Both the position numbers and the translations under genes were made by a program. This document shows positions 1 to 11,232 of a stretch of DNA of 64,000 bases, piece by piece. How positions within the stretch are numbered: the stretch's first letter is position 1; each line of letters opens with the position of its first letter. Origin of the DNA: Pyronema omphalodes (Eukaryota > Ascomycota > Pezizomycetes > Pezizales > Pyronemataceae). Location: contig JAJJXM010000020.1 of assembly GCA_024516155.1 (NCBI GenBank), positions 186,001-250,000 of the forward strand, read 5' to 3'. Below the pieces are notes generated by a model that saw nothing but the letters and a program-made list of their open reading frames with translations, did no database searches and was not told where the DNA came from.

Positions 1-765
1 GGGTTGGGGTACTCCAAGTTGAAGCCAGCAGTACTCCTACATTGACCCGCCTGAATCTGGCCGATAGTCATGTCTCCCAGGAACATGTCCGGGGCGTCTT
101 GTAGGGTGCTCGTTCCCGAGCCTTTGATAGTCACAGCGGCGCAGTTCTGGTAGAATTCATTCCTGTTACCAGTTACAGCAGTCCATGTCCTATTCTATTA
201 GCTTTTATTCAATATTATGGGTAAAAGATATGACTTACCAGGAGAATAGTGCTGGACCAGCCTTTGTGTCTTCGGGGATTGTGAAATGGAACTTTTGGTC
301 CGGATTGGAGGCATAGTTTGAGTTGAGCTTAACACCACGAGGGCAGCCACCCATGAAACTCTGCAAGAGTTTGAAAGTTTTGCCATTGTCGAAAGAGATG
401 GATGCTTGGCAACTTCCTCCAGAATGTGCTGCCAATGTTCCGATATTCGTATCCGATGCTCCAGGCCCGTTACCCAAAATCCTATTATCATTAGTAACCC
501 GACCAGAAGTTCCGGGATACAATTCTTACTCGAAGTAAGTATCCTGGCCCGCCTCCCAAACTGTGCCCTTGGTGAGATCTGCTTTCTTGTGTAGTCCTTT
601 GCAAGGGAAATCGCTGCCATCGGGACTCAAGGGCGAGTTGTAGGGGATATTTGACGCGACGTCGTCAGGAACAGCGTTGAGCGGTGCGGGGTACTTGAGC
701 CGGCCGTGTGCAGACACACAGGGAAGAATGACTGCAACCGCAGTGATGATTGTTGAAAGACGCAT
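1..765 (-). CDS. AA11-like lytic polysaccharide monooxygenase, 3' end cut by window
   Basis: Secreted copper enzyme of the AA11 type, a family known for oxidative cleavage of chitin. The ATG is at 765. I read exon 1 as 765-530, an intron 529-482 (48 nt, GTAAGA donor, TACTAAT branch, TAG acceptor), exon 2 as 481-239, an intron 238-190 (49 nt), and exon 3 from 189 past base 1. The first intron removes an in-frame TAA that otherwise splits the ORF. A 19-residue signal peptide ends in VSA, leaving His20 as mature residue 1, the first ligand of the copper histidine brace. Further family marks are [12 protein letters not shown], the second histidine in [22 protein letters not shown], and [12 protein letters not shown] with the expected axial Tyr. 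The rest of the protein, possibly including a C-terminal module, lies outside the window. The fold is well supported; chitin as substrate is inferred from the family. Confidence 0.85.
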
Positions 766-803
766 GGTGAACTATGGTGGAAGAATGAACCTAAACTTTG
801 AAG

Positions 804-816
804 TATTTATAAAAGT
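804..816 (-). promoter_or_regulatory. TATA-like element of the AA11 gene
   Basis: On the minus strand an AT-rich TTTATAAATA stretch lies about 40-50 nt upstream of the AA11 start codon. It is the only TATA-like element close to that start. The position is plausible for a fungal core promoter with a short 5' UTR, but no transcript data support it. Confidence 0.4.
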
Positions 817-961
817 TGAAGACTGAACCAGCAGTTGAAGTCGAAAGGAGTGAAAGAAGGTGTAGTGAATGAAATTGAATGAAGGTGTGTAGAATGGTTC
901 TATCTGAAAGAGAAGGAAAGGTTGTCTTATAAGTCAACCCCTTGGCGAAATTTTCATGAAC

Positions 962-983
962 CTGGGGGTCCAGAGGGGCGGAG
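962..983 (+). promoter_or_regulatory. Possible CreA/Mig1-type sites upstream of AA11
   Basis: CTGGGG (962-967) and GCGGAG (978-983) both match the SYGGRG consensus of the fungal carbon-catabolite repressor CreA, with an AGGGG core between them. They lie about 200 nt upstream of the AA11 start. Paired CreA sites are common at genes for polysaccharide-degrading enzymes. The consensus is short, so this is suggestive only. Confidence 0.3.
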
Positions 984-1058
984 CCTTGCGAGAACTTCCG
1001 TTACACTCTATGTCTAAGCAAAACACTGCACTCCAATAATATAGAAAGCCATATTTCA

Positions 1059-1080
1059 ACGGGGATTTCGAAATCCCCGT
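1059..1080. repeat. Perfect 22-bp palindrome
   Basis: An 11-bp sequence beginning ACGGGGATTT is followed immediately by its exact reverse complement, so the two arms meet at a central TTCGAA with no spacer. It sits about 300 nt upstream of the AA11 start. A spacer-free palindrome of this length could be a dimer binding site or simply chance. Confidence 0.8.
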
Positions 1081-4000
1081 CCTCCGTTCGCTACCTGCAT
1101 TAAACCAAAACAAGCACTGTGCGACCTTTTGGATGTGTCAAGCTATTCGAACGAATCATATTCTCTCCAGCTATGGCATCCGCACGCAAGCCGAAGAAGA
1201 AAAATACAAAACCAGCAATATAATTGGCCATGTATATCGTAGGGCAGCTTTGGCCGTGCCGCCGTAAGACTAGTTTCATTGGATGGAAGGTGAACGCTCA
1301 TGGTTGCACAGCGCTAAGCACGAAACGCCGAACAAATTCGGTGATGAATCTTCCCTTCCGACGCGTGTCGGCCCCTTCCAAAAGCTTGTTTTCCAAGCGA
1401 GTCGTGAATTATTCTGGTAGGACTATGGTGTACTACACAGTAATTTTTGCCGCCCTCCATTGTAAAGGGCATGATTACTCACTATAAGGCGTTTGTATCA
1501 TCTTGAGCCTTCCCGCAGTGAAGAAGCGCCCTTATGGTGGAAATATGAAACGAGATAGTTTTCCAAAGCCTTGATTAATCATCATGCATTTGTATCTTAT
1601 CGTTGGTCTATCGTCAAACCAGACAAGATAAAATGTTAAAAATAAAACGTAGCCGGTGACTGCATCGTGATCACACATTTTATGCCTTAGACATCTTCGC
1701 TCCATTTCGTACGAGAAGTACATAGAGACTTTCCAATGGTAAGGCTACATGTATTTCCTCTCGGATTATTCGACAGTGTTCTTGCAAAGCGTACCTGACG
1801 ATCATCCGGTCCCTGCCGGACCCCTGTCGAGTGACGTCGTATGGAGTACCTTATGCCAGCGCTCAGCCTATCACACCGCGTAATATCAGATCATTCTGTA
1901 TATGCTGCGACATAGTCCTACAGGATTAAGCAACGTTTGTCTTAATGGCCTCTGGGTTCCCCTGGTGAGATATCCGTGACCATACAATACCCTTCATCAA
2001 ATCCTCGTCTTGTACTGGTGATGTATCGTCCTGATATTTCGCTTAATTCTCTGTCATTCGCCTATTCTGTTGATTCTAGTTGAATTTTATCACTGTTTGA
2101 AAATATACCACTGTACACATATCAAGTTCTGGACCGCATAACCAAGGAATATCCCGTCTTACTTCCGCTTTTCCATCTCATGATACAGCACTTCATCGCC
2201 CTAATTGGGAAATCTCTCGGCGTACTGCGTGCCACTGGCAACTCACTTTGCAGGAACCCCTCACCCAGTCATTGAATACTGAGATTTACCCCGCCTTTCT
2301 CGACCCGATAATCCCTAATTTTGTACTCATGAGACTGTATATATTAGCCGGTGCAACATTCCTTTCGACTCAATCCTTCGCTACTGAATCCTTTGCTACT
2401 GCCGTTTCTAATACCGCATGCCAAGACATCAGTTGGATGATTGTCTCTGATTTATTTGATTCTACCGGCTCGGGGTTTCTAGTTACACCCTCTTTATCTT
2501 CGGTATCGTAGTCACACCCGGACGTTTCAATGTCACCTAGCAAACTACTTCACCGATGATATTACTCGCCGAATTTTCTTGTAATTCCCTAGGGTTGTGG
2601 GATTAAATTCCTTAATTAATCAATAATCTTTATCCCTTCCCTCGAATTGACTACCTTCTAAACTTTCACCGAATCTCCGGTCTACAGATTTCGGCAAACT
2701 TAGAGCATGTGATAAATATTTTGCCCGTAGTTTCGTTTTTCGAACTTCGGCAGAGTCCTGCCGGACCATTCATGTCGCTTGGAACGAAGACCGGATATTG
2801 CCTCAGTCGACATAGGCCGGAGATAGATACCTCTCGGTCTTTCTACCTTCCCGGTCGGTTCGGTCAATCTCACATAAGGAGTCTTGCCATTACCCGGAAT
2901 TCGGACTCCGAAGTAAGCTTGTGCTCTCTGTTGCGGTGAATATGGCGGTGCATGTCGCGTGAGGTCCTTCAGCTGGAATTTCCACTAGCTGTGCCTCACA
3001 GAGGGGCTTAAAAGGCGTGGAGATCCGTAGACTCTCAGCTTTTGCGCATCCTTTGTTGAATGCAGAACCGTAAGATGAGAGAACACCTGAAGGCTGATGT
3101 GTTGAGGCGTTGAGGTGCTGAGAAGAGTTTGCGGATGATTGCTCCCAAGCCAACTGGGAGATCGCGACGTCATCATGCATGAACTGCTGCCATAGCAACA
3201 AAACTCCAAACTTGAGCTGACTGCCATGATAGCCACACTCTACATACATCTCGACTCATTCTGCAACTTACAAATAGTCACAATAGTATCTACTCCAGCT
3301 GCCATCGTGATTTCTCGGCTTTCATGTCAGATCTATGATCTGAGTTTCGAATTCCTTTTTTGTGCTGAGTCCGGTATCCAGGTCAAGGGAGTATCGAATA
3401 AGCGCGTGAGTTTCCATGATTAGAGGTGAAACCTCCTACCTTGACCCTACCGTCACCTAAAGTCCTCATGCGCCGCTCATATTTCGGTCGCTACAATATT
3501 TTAGTATAATAGCTCAGTTTTGTATATGCTCTGTCCAACTTTCACTCCGCCATATTCAGATCGACCATAATTACAATATGTCGTCCCTCGAATTACCAAT
3601 CCACGTCCCCGTAAAGACTATCTCCTTATCGAAACCCATAAAGATTTTTTGAACAATATAGGAATGGGAGCAAACCGCGAAATAGTACATGCAGTCTTTG
3701 GCCGTTCTAAGAACTGAAAGTACTCAACTTTTATATTATAAATTTCACGAAAGCTAGCTTTTACACTTCAAAAATCCCAGTTGCCAATATGGAGACTAAC
3801 ACAAAACATTATCAACCAAAGCTGAGGAACAGATATTCATTGCCACGCGAAAAACCGTTGATGAGATCGGACGGAACTGACTTGTCCAGAACAACACAAA
3901 AAGATTCGATGGGTAAAAAAGAACAAAGTGTCGAATACAAAAACTACAGTATCCGGGATTCCCGTCTGGTCACCCACGACAGTACTAGCCGGACGATATC

Positions 4001-5149
4001 ATGCTTAAATAGCGCAGAGCGGACGGGATGCGTTGTATTCATGATTCTATGACCGTAGCTGATGGTACAGAAAAGTAAATCGTTACAACTCAAAAGTAAG
4101 AAAATGCAATGGCAGATTGTGAGCTCCTTCCTTCGCTGTTGAGAAGTGGATGTACGATATACCAAGCCCATCTAGCCTGGAATAACCTAGAATAGCGCCG
4201 TCAGATATGGCATGTTGATTGGCATTAGAATAATTTCTTATCTTGATTGGGAAACCCGTATTCAGCGTTATCCAGTATTTAATTCACTACACTACTGATA
4301 TGAATCGTGATTAATTATTGATTCTGTGCAAGTACGTAAGATGCGCTCGTTACAATTGTGACCTCTTTCAAAAATGAAGATATGGTAGTACTTTCCGAAG
4401 ATAATTAGCAATACACTTATCTCAGGCTATCGCTAACCGATATTGAGAAGCTTTGCAAAAGTCAGAAGCGGCTTTATACACAATTAATCACTCGGTTAGG
4501 GGTTTGCCCTGCATCTCTAAATCGTGTTTGTGGCATGTTTGCAACTATTTGGCTCCACTCCTGTTTCTCCATGTGTGGAAGTAGTCTAAGAGAAGTTTTG
4601 CTCCATCTCACAGAATCATGCCATATATTCACCCCTGCTACATCATCCACTTCCACATTTCAGAATTATCGCGATTTCGAGTATCCGCAAATACGAAACA
4701 ACGTAGCCCTCTCTACTGTATGATGCTGTTAACTTCTCCTATGTTGGAAGAGACGATCGGGTATGCTTTGCAACCATACATGACAAACTGATTGCTTGCA
4801 AGATCGTCTGAACTGGCGTAAACATATTTGAAGGCCTACCTGCGAACGAACACATCTCCGGAAATCACTTTGTGTCCAAATATTTCATAGAATCCTTATT
4901 TCACTCCACAAAAAATACATATGCTTCACATATATCCACCAAATAAGTTATACATCTAGAAACTAAGCCAAAATTTTCAAACTAGGCAAAAAGAGGTCAT
5001 CGCTTCACGCCACGCTTTCATCATAAAAAAACATCTACCAGCAACGCCTTACATCCTCAAAACTCCATTTCATCTGCTCCGAATCTTTTCATGTTCATAC
5101 CAACTCCTTCATAATCCAGTCCCAGACTATCCAGCCAAGCGGCGGTGAG

Positions 5150-7996
5150 TCACCTCTGTCTTTCCTGTTCGTGTCTTTGCTGACCCGGATCCATACTCCA
5201 TATCGCCCCCTGCATCTGTGTATCTCCCATCAACCCCTGCATCATACCAACATTCGGTCCTGGTATTTCCATCGCTGATCCCTCCATTCCATTAATCATC
5301 AAATCTTCTGGTGCTAACTGAATATCCCAGTTCTGTTGCTGTTGACCCATATTCATTGGCGTATTCATAGGCGTGCTCATGGATGTGTTCATTGGCGAAT
5401 TCATCGATGAACTCAAATGCCAATTGACATCCTGTACTTCCGGTGTATGACTCGGATACCATTCTGTGGATAGGTGCGGCAATGGTGTTGTGGTCCCTGG
5501 AACCTCTAAAGTCTCTGCAAAAGACCTTATCGAGGAATTGCTCTGTCGCCTTGGTGCATCATGTGGTGATAGCATTCTGGAGGAAGTTGTCGCAGCGGAA
5601 TAAGCTAAAGTTCCCTGTGCTATGGTATCGAACTTTTTCTTCGACTTTTTGGCGGTTATTGGCCAGAGTGCTGCAAGGTCCGAGAGGAGACTGGAACAAG
5701 CCCGGATTTCTTCCGCCAACACTTCGTTCGCAGCAATCTCACGAACTTCGCGGCAGTTGCGGTGTGTGTAGAGCATGGTGATTCCGGAGAGAAAAATCGA
5801 AGCCTCGGTTAGGCGTGTGTATGGGTACGAGTATGATGGCTCTTGGTGTATTCTCTGCTTTGGCTTGTAATAGGCACGTATCGTATCCACAGCTGCGTTG
5901 AAGCAATGAGTATGTGCCCAGGCGGTTGGCTGGCGGAATATTCCATTTGGACGGAATAGCAGCTGAAGAGCCTCTAGGATTTTGAGCTCAGCTAGATGAG
6001 CAGAAGGAAGATGAATATTCTGACCGGAGCCCCGCCGGACGTTGTTAAGGGTATTGCGAACATCTTCTTGGACTTCGAGGAGCTGGCTGTAAGTTCTCTT
6101 TTGCCAATCTTCGTACCAATTTGCTTTCTGTAATTGCCCAGACGTAAGATATAATGTGTTCTTAATGTTAGAAATGATTCTATTGACACTGATAATGTAA
6201 ATTGAGCAGGCAAATGAGGCACGCGAGGCATTGCCGGATTGTTGGTTCACAGGATTTTGAGCCGATGAAATTTCTTCGTCATTATCGTATTCGTTAGGCA
6301 AATCTACGTCAATAGCTTCATCCTGAATGCAGAATGGTCGGCCGAGTGCTACACCAATGCTGCGGTCAAGGCTGTATGCACTCCAGAAAACTCGTCGTTT
6401 CATAGCTGCCTTGAACCGACCATCACCAAGCTGTTCCTCGTATGCCTTACAGTGAAGGCCGAGATCGATACACGAGGCGATGATGATTGCGTTCAGGTAC
6501 CACATATTCCATCCGTCAGTAACGAACAGTGTTCGCATCGCTAAAAGAAGTAAAGACTGTACGCCTTGTAAACGACCTGTCAGCGATACGACATCGCATA
6601 GCTCCAGCGCAGCAGCATAGAAGCCATCGCTATTCAGTCCTCTTGGTATTCCGGCGGTGCGAGTCGAAAGAATATGTGCTCCAATGGAAATTACCAATAA
6701 TACCTGAAACTTAGCGGTAGTAAGTGTGTATCCCGGTGGAAGTCTTCCTGGATCCTCTTCAAGAATGGCACACAAACATGCTTCAAATGTAGGCTGATGC
6801 AAAAATGGATACTGAAGATGAACGGTTTCAAAGTACGGCTTGGAAAGTGCCATACAATGCTCCAGCTGACTTGGAATTCCTACAGGCTCAACATTGACTC
6901 GCGGAATCACCCTACTTGCATCCTTTGCTTTCTCTTCGGGATTCGGAAGGTCCATGGCTCCAGCATCAGCAAATATCATACGGGCGAAGCTGATACCAGA
7001 CGATGGTCCGACATACTTTGACTCCTCCTGACCCGACAAGGACAACAGGCCGACCTCATGAGACATTGCATCTCTTGCCTGCAGCAGTGGGCTAGATGGT
7101 CCGGGTGACGGAGCAGGTGATAAAGCTGCATCAGAGAATGTAAACGGGCTCATCGGTTGAAGATAACCCGGCGAGACTCCCGGTGACGAGAAGTCAAACG
7201 ACACCGACGTAGCACATGTTGACGCGGGTGAAAGTGCAAATATCGGGGAAGAGGCAGCGCTAAGTGGTGGTGGTGCGTGAAAATCTGGGCCGGTGGTGAC
7301 TATTCGTATGGCCGGCGGGGATGGACGTGATCGAAGCTCTACGGTTGGGCCGACCGCGAGGTCTACGTCTGGACAGCGCGTTCTGATAATGTCTTCTAAC
7401 CATTTGATACGATTCTCGAGCTCGAGGACATGACTGAGGAACGTATTAGCGATGGACTGAAGGATTGCTGAGCTTGGAAGCTCATGACAGCTACCTGAAG
7501 CTGTAGCTATGCTTAGAAGGTCCACTCACCTTCTGGGCATATTATGATCACCACTTCTATCCACCTCTATACAATCAACACCTGCCTTGACACAGCTTCG
7601 ACAAGCAGGTAAAGCTCCATCACATCTGATCTTCCTTGTTCGACAGCGTTGGCAAGCAGTAACAATCTTTTTTTTCTGTGAAGTTGGCGGACCTGGCCCC
7701 GCTGTCTGCGGTGTTGATACTGATGATGTCGATGCGGATCTGGATCTAGCCATGTGTGGAGCGGGCTTCCCAAGAGTCGCCATCTGAGCACCTTGCCCGG
7801 AATGGGGGACCTGCGGAGGCCATCCCGAAGTCGCACTGAGCGTTGCACCTACTCCTGCTCCATTCATGGCGTGTGGAGGCGTTCCCATGAAGCCGCTGAC
7901 ATGCTGCTGCACCATCTCCATATCTTGTTGTGCCTGGTCGACATCTTCGTATGATATCGTGGGAACTGACAATGTACGACGTTCCCGTTGATGCAT
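5150..7996 (-). CDS. Zn2Cys6 fungal-specific transcription factor
   Basis: Nuclear transcription regulator of 916 aa in two exons: 7996-7530 and 7433-5150. The 96-nt intron (7434-7529, GTGAGT donor, GCTAAT branch, TTCCTCAG acceptor) is the only acceptor that keeps frame. The ATG at 7996 is the first in this frame; the frame stays open a little further upstream without one. A binuclear zinc cluster at residues about 115-142 has the exact C-x2-C-x6-C-x6-C-x2-C-x6-C spacing and basic RTRKIRC. The splice joins it to a short coiled coil (VLELENRIKWLEDII), the usual dimerisation element. Residues about 350-550 form the fungal_trans/middle homology domain, with FETVHLQYPFLHQPTF, RRVFWSAYSLDRS and ALGRPF. 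The C-terminus is Ser/Pro/Met/Gln-rich with a repeated (S/T)PMNT motif. I cannot assign a named regulator; target genes are unknown. It stands alone, so neighbours give no clue. Confidence 0.88.
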
Positions 7997-8704
7997 TGTG
8001 TGGAGCTCGCACCGAACCAATCGGTGTCCGACCCTTCAGATAAACCGAGATATATCGCAGCTAGCAGCCAAATTATATGTTGCCGAGTGTTCAATTGTTG
8101 CTCTTTTTGAAAATATTTTGGACCTATTTTTTTTTTTTCCTTTTTTGTGGAGGATCAGTTAAGGTCGTTGTAGCGATGTGGCGCACAGTTGAAATGATGC
8201 GATCAACCCCCTTCCGGTCTTGTTGTTATATCGACGACTTCTACGTCGGTACACCCAGGGTAATATTCCTCTCACACCAAGTCCCATAAGCTCCCCCACT
8301 TTTCTGTTCTTTCCTTCTTGCTGGAGAGGTATTGCTGCTTTGTACCTGAGTGACACTGTCCCTGTGCTCTTTACCCGCGATTAGAGCTTCCCAACAGCTA
8401 ACCTTCAAGCTGTCGACAGATGACGTTGATGGATCCCGATATCGTTGCTGTTCTTTTTTTCCGTTTGAGCGAGGCGCGACTTAACGATGGTAACGATAGC
8501 TGACAGCAACCGGAGCAAATAAGAGGCTTGGTGTTCAAGCCAGGAGTAACTTCCTCAGGTCTCGGAAACCTTTTTGACTTGTCTTGCACTGCTTTGCACA
8601 AGACCTTTACCGAGAGCTTGTAGGTCTTGTCGCTACTTGTTGTTGCCGCTACTCGCTGATAGGGATGGGATAGGGAGTTTTCAATCTGTGTGGGGTGGGA
8701 TTTT

Positions 8705-8742
8705 GGGGGGGATGGAGGGGAGGGGGGGGGGGGGGAGGGGTT
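8705..8742 (+). repeat. Poly-G rich tract
   Basis: G runs broken only by single A/T bases, including an uninterrupted run of 14 G at 8722-8735. It could form a G-quadruplex on the plus strand. Homopolymer length is error-prone in sequencing. Confidence 0.85.
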
Positions 8743-9159
8743 GGAAACCGAATCGGATATGCGGTATGTAAGAGTAGTTGATGGAAATAGTCGTAAAAAA
8801 AGCTTGAGTCAACTCCGTATCCACAAGTTCTTTAATCTTTGATCATCGAATTTTGGAAAGTTAACAAAAAAGAGGTAGAATGTGAATTAAGTTATCAGAT
8901 CAGCAAATTAACAAAAGGCGTGACACTTTTCTTTTTGCTTCCCCCCCTCCCCTCCCCTTCCTTCCCCCTCCCAGAAAAAAAAACAAAAACCCTAGACCAC
9001 CACCTCGTGGGCTGAACACCGGTCGGAATAACGTGGTAGGATGAATGGACGATTGTGAATGGTTAAAAATTGAGTAAGAGCAGGAGTTAAGAGTCCAGTC
9101 GAATCGAGTCGAGAGCAAAAAGTTGTAATCCTTCCTTTCTCTTACCGCACCAGAGTCAA

Positions 9160-9181
9160 CCCCCCCCCCCCCCCCCCCCCC
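9160..9181 (+). repeat. Poly-C tract of 22 bases
   Basis: An uninterrupted run of 22 C lies about 420 bp from the poly-G tract on the same strand. The two tracts are complementary in composition and could pair as an imperfect inverted repeat. The true length may vary between isolates or reads. Confidence 0.85.
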
Positions 9182-11167
9182 GCTTGTACGCTTGCCAGCT
9201 CCTCTCCTCTCCTGTGAGGAGATCGTCCAGTCAGAAGCTTGAACTGTGGATTGTGTGGAGCATGCTGGAGGTTAGTTAAGCTTAACGGTAGGTAGCACGG
9301 TAGCTCATTGAAGTGGTAGTTTAGTCTATGTATCCAGTACCGTAGCTGGTTGATTGGTTGAGGGGAGGATGGTATGGAGATCGTAAGTAACAACTAACAG
9401 TAATAGTAACAGTACAAGTAATTGTTGCATGGTTGCTATTCGGGTTGTCAAAAATAGTTATCTATGGTATGTATGTATATCAAAGCGAGTTGTACTGTAG
9501 TATGATGGAGTACTCGAAGTAGAGTACAAAATAGCAACCAGCAATTACAAAGTAACGAATATAAGTTTGATGCAAAACATCAAGATATCATAAACTCCAC
9601 AAGTTTCAAAACCGAGAAGCAACGTCAAACTGATGCCCCAACATTTTTAGCGAGGGTGCGCGCGCGCGTGGAAGTTTGGCAAAAACTGGAAAATTCAAAC
9701 AGATAGGGTTGAGGAAGGGAGGAAGCGGTTTCGGTTTCGGATGATGGTGATGATGATGGTGGTGGTGATGATGATGCATAAGTCTTGGCAGTAATGGGGC
9801 TGTGCAAAAAAAAGGTCGGTCGGTTCTGAATCCTGATATCTTCTAGTCCATATTTGATGGATGGATGGGAAATTTTCTGACTAAACCAATTACCCATCCC
9901 TTCCCTCCACTCCACTTCTCTTCTCTTCTTGCCAGCAAAAAAAAAGAAATTAAAGTGTGTTAAGTGTACTGAAGTATCACTTACCCCGAATTCGGATGGA
10001 CGATAGAAGGTTTCGTCCTAGAGTTTCCGAAGTGTGGCTCCGAGATGAAAAACGTGGAGTAAAGGACAGGTGATTACTTGCTGTTCTTGAAATTTCGATA
10101 TGATATGGGATACAGTCGGATGGATCAAAAAAGGAGGCGTACATACGAGCGGCGAAGCAGACTACTTGTATCAACTAAAATACATAACTCCTTCAAGTTT
10201 CATGAAAGGTCTACAGAAGTTTTTGACGTCTCTTTTCTCTTGGCAAATGCAACCGCGGACGATGTCATAGCTTTAGGATTGGCGAGGAATGTAGAAGAAT
10301 AAACCGCGTTTCTTGGTATTCCCATCGAGGAAGTACTTTCCTCTCGGTTATGAGCTAAGACTTTTCGTTGAAGCCGACGCCGGCGTTGTGGATGATGATT
10401 GTATGTAGTGGTTCATCACGAAATTTCAATCTTTGACCCGGTTGGGCATCTTGACGAAGGACCGACGAAGATCCGAGGTGGGGATGTGTAACAGCGTTCC
10501 TGCCGGTGATGAAGTTGATGCGTGATGGTGGTGCAAATTGCATCAGCAAACAACTGCACTGCTCACATTTTAACAGATGGTGGTGCATGACCGTACATAG
10601 TTGCCGGGCCTTGCTGCCTGCGCGACAACTCGCAACTGTCGCGAGATATGTAGGTCGCGGCGACAACAGCCGCCTTAGTCTCCGAGAACGCCGAAGATGC
10701 GAAGTTCCCGAGTGAGGAAAGCGGGACCTTACTGAGTTTTGCGGGGCCGCAAGATCTGTTTTATGTCGTATCTATCTTGAATAGGAAGGACAAATATTAT
10801 ACCATCATCCATGGCAGAAAAAATTAGGCCATTCCGAAGGTTCAAAGTTGAAGTCAGAGAAGCATGAAAAAAAAAACAATTGATCCTGTAACCGGTAAGC
10901 AAGTCGGCAGAAACACACGAAATTCACCTTACAGTCCGCCACCAAGACTTTAATTTCCCGTTGTTTGTCCATAAATCTTCATCTTTGGCTGTGTTTTTGC
11001 TCTTTAATAATTGCCGCTCGCATGACCATCTCGTGGAAGCTTTGATGTATTTTCTATACCGGATTTTCTATCGACTGGAAAGGTGGAAGGAATATGGAGA
11101 TCCAGGGAGCAGATATGAATGATATGGAGATGGAGCACCTGTACGGAGCCAAGTCCGTCATGCTCTG

Positions 11168-11232
11168 TTGTTCACATCCATCTCCACATCCACCTCCACA
11201 TCCACCTCCACCCCCACATCCACCTCCACCCG
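11168..11232 (+). repeat. CCACCTCCACAT short tandem repeat
   Basis: Reiterated CATCCACCTCCA-type units, about six copies with small variations. In two frames they give spurious His/Pro-rich peptides. This is a simple microsatellite-like array with no gene evidence around it. Confidence 0.75.

Larger units (their letters stand above)
766..5149. other. Gene-free interval, 4.4 kb
   Basis: Only ORFs under about 120 codons are present and none shows a recognisable domain, signal peptide or clear splice chain. The interval holds the AA11 promoter, a perfect 22-bp palindrome (1059-1080) and ordinary AT-leaning sequence. An 87-codon ORF at 3789-4052 follows an AT-rich stretch, but its composition looks random. 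The left end is upstream of the AA11 gene and the right end is downstream of the transcription-factor gene. Confidence 0.6.

Noticed and set aside
7524..7996. Zn2Cys6 gene read as two separate genes
   Set aside because: The stop after the zinc cluster lies inside a 96-nt intron with good signals; splicing restores one 916-aa frame.
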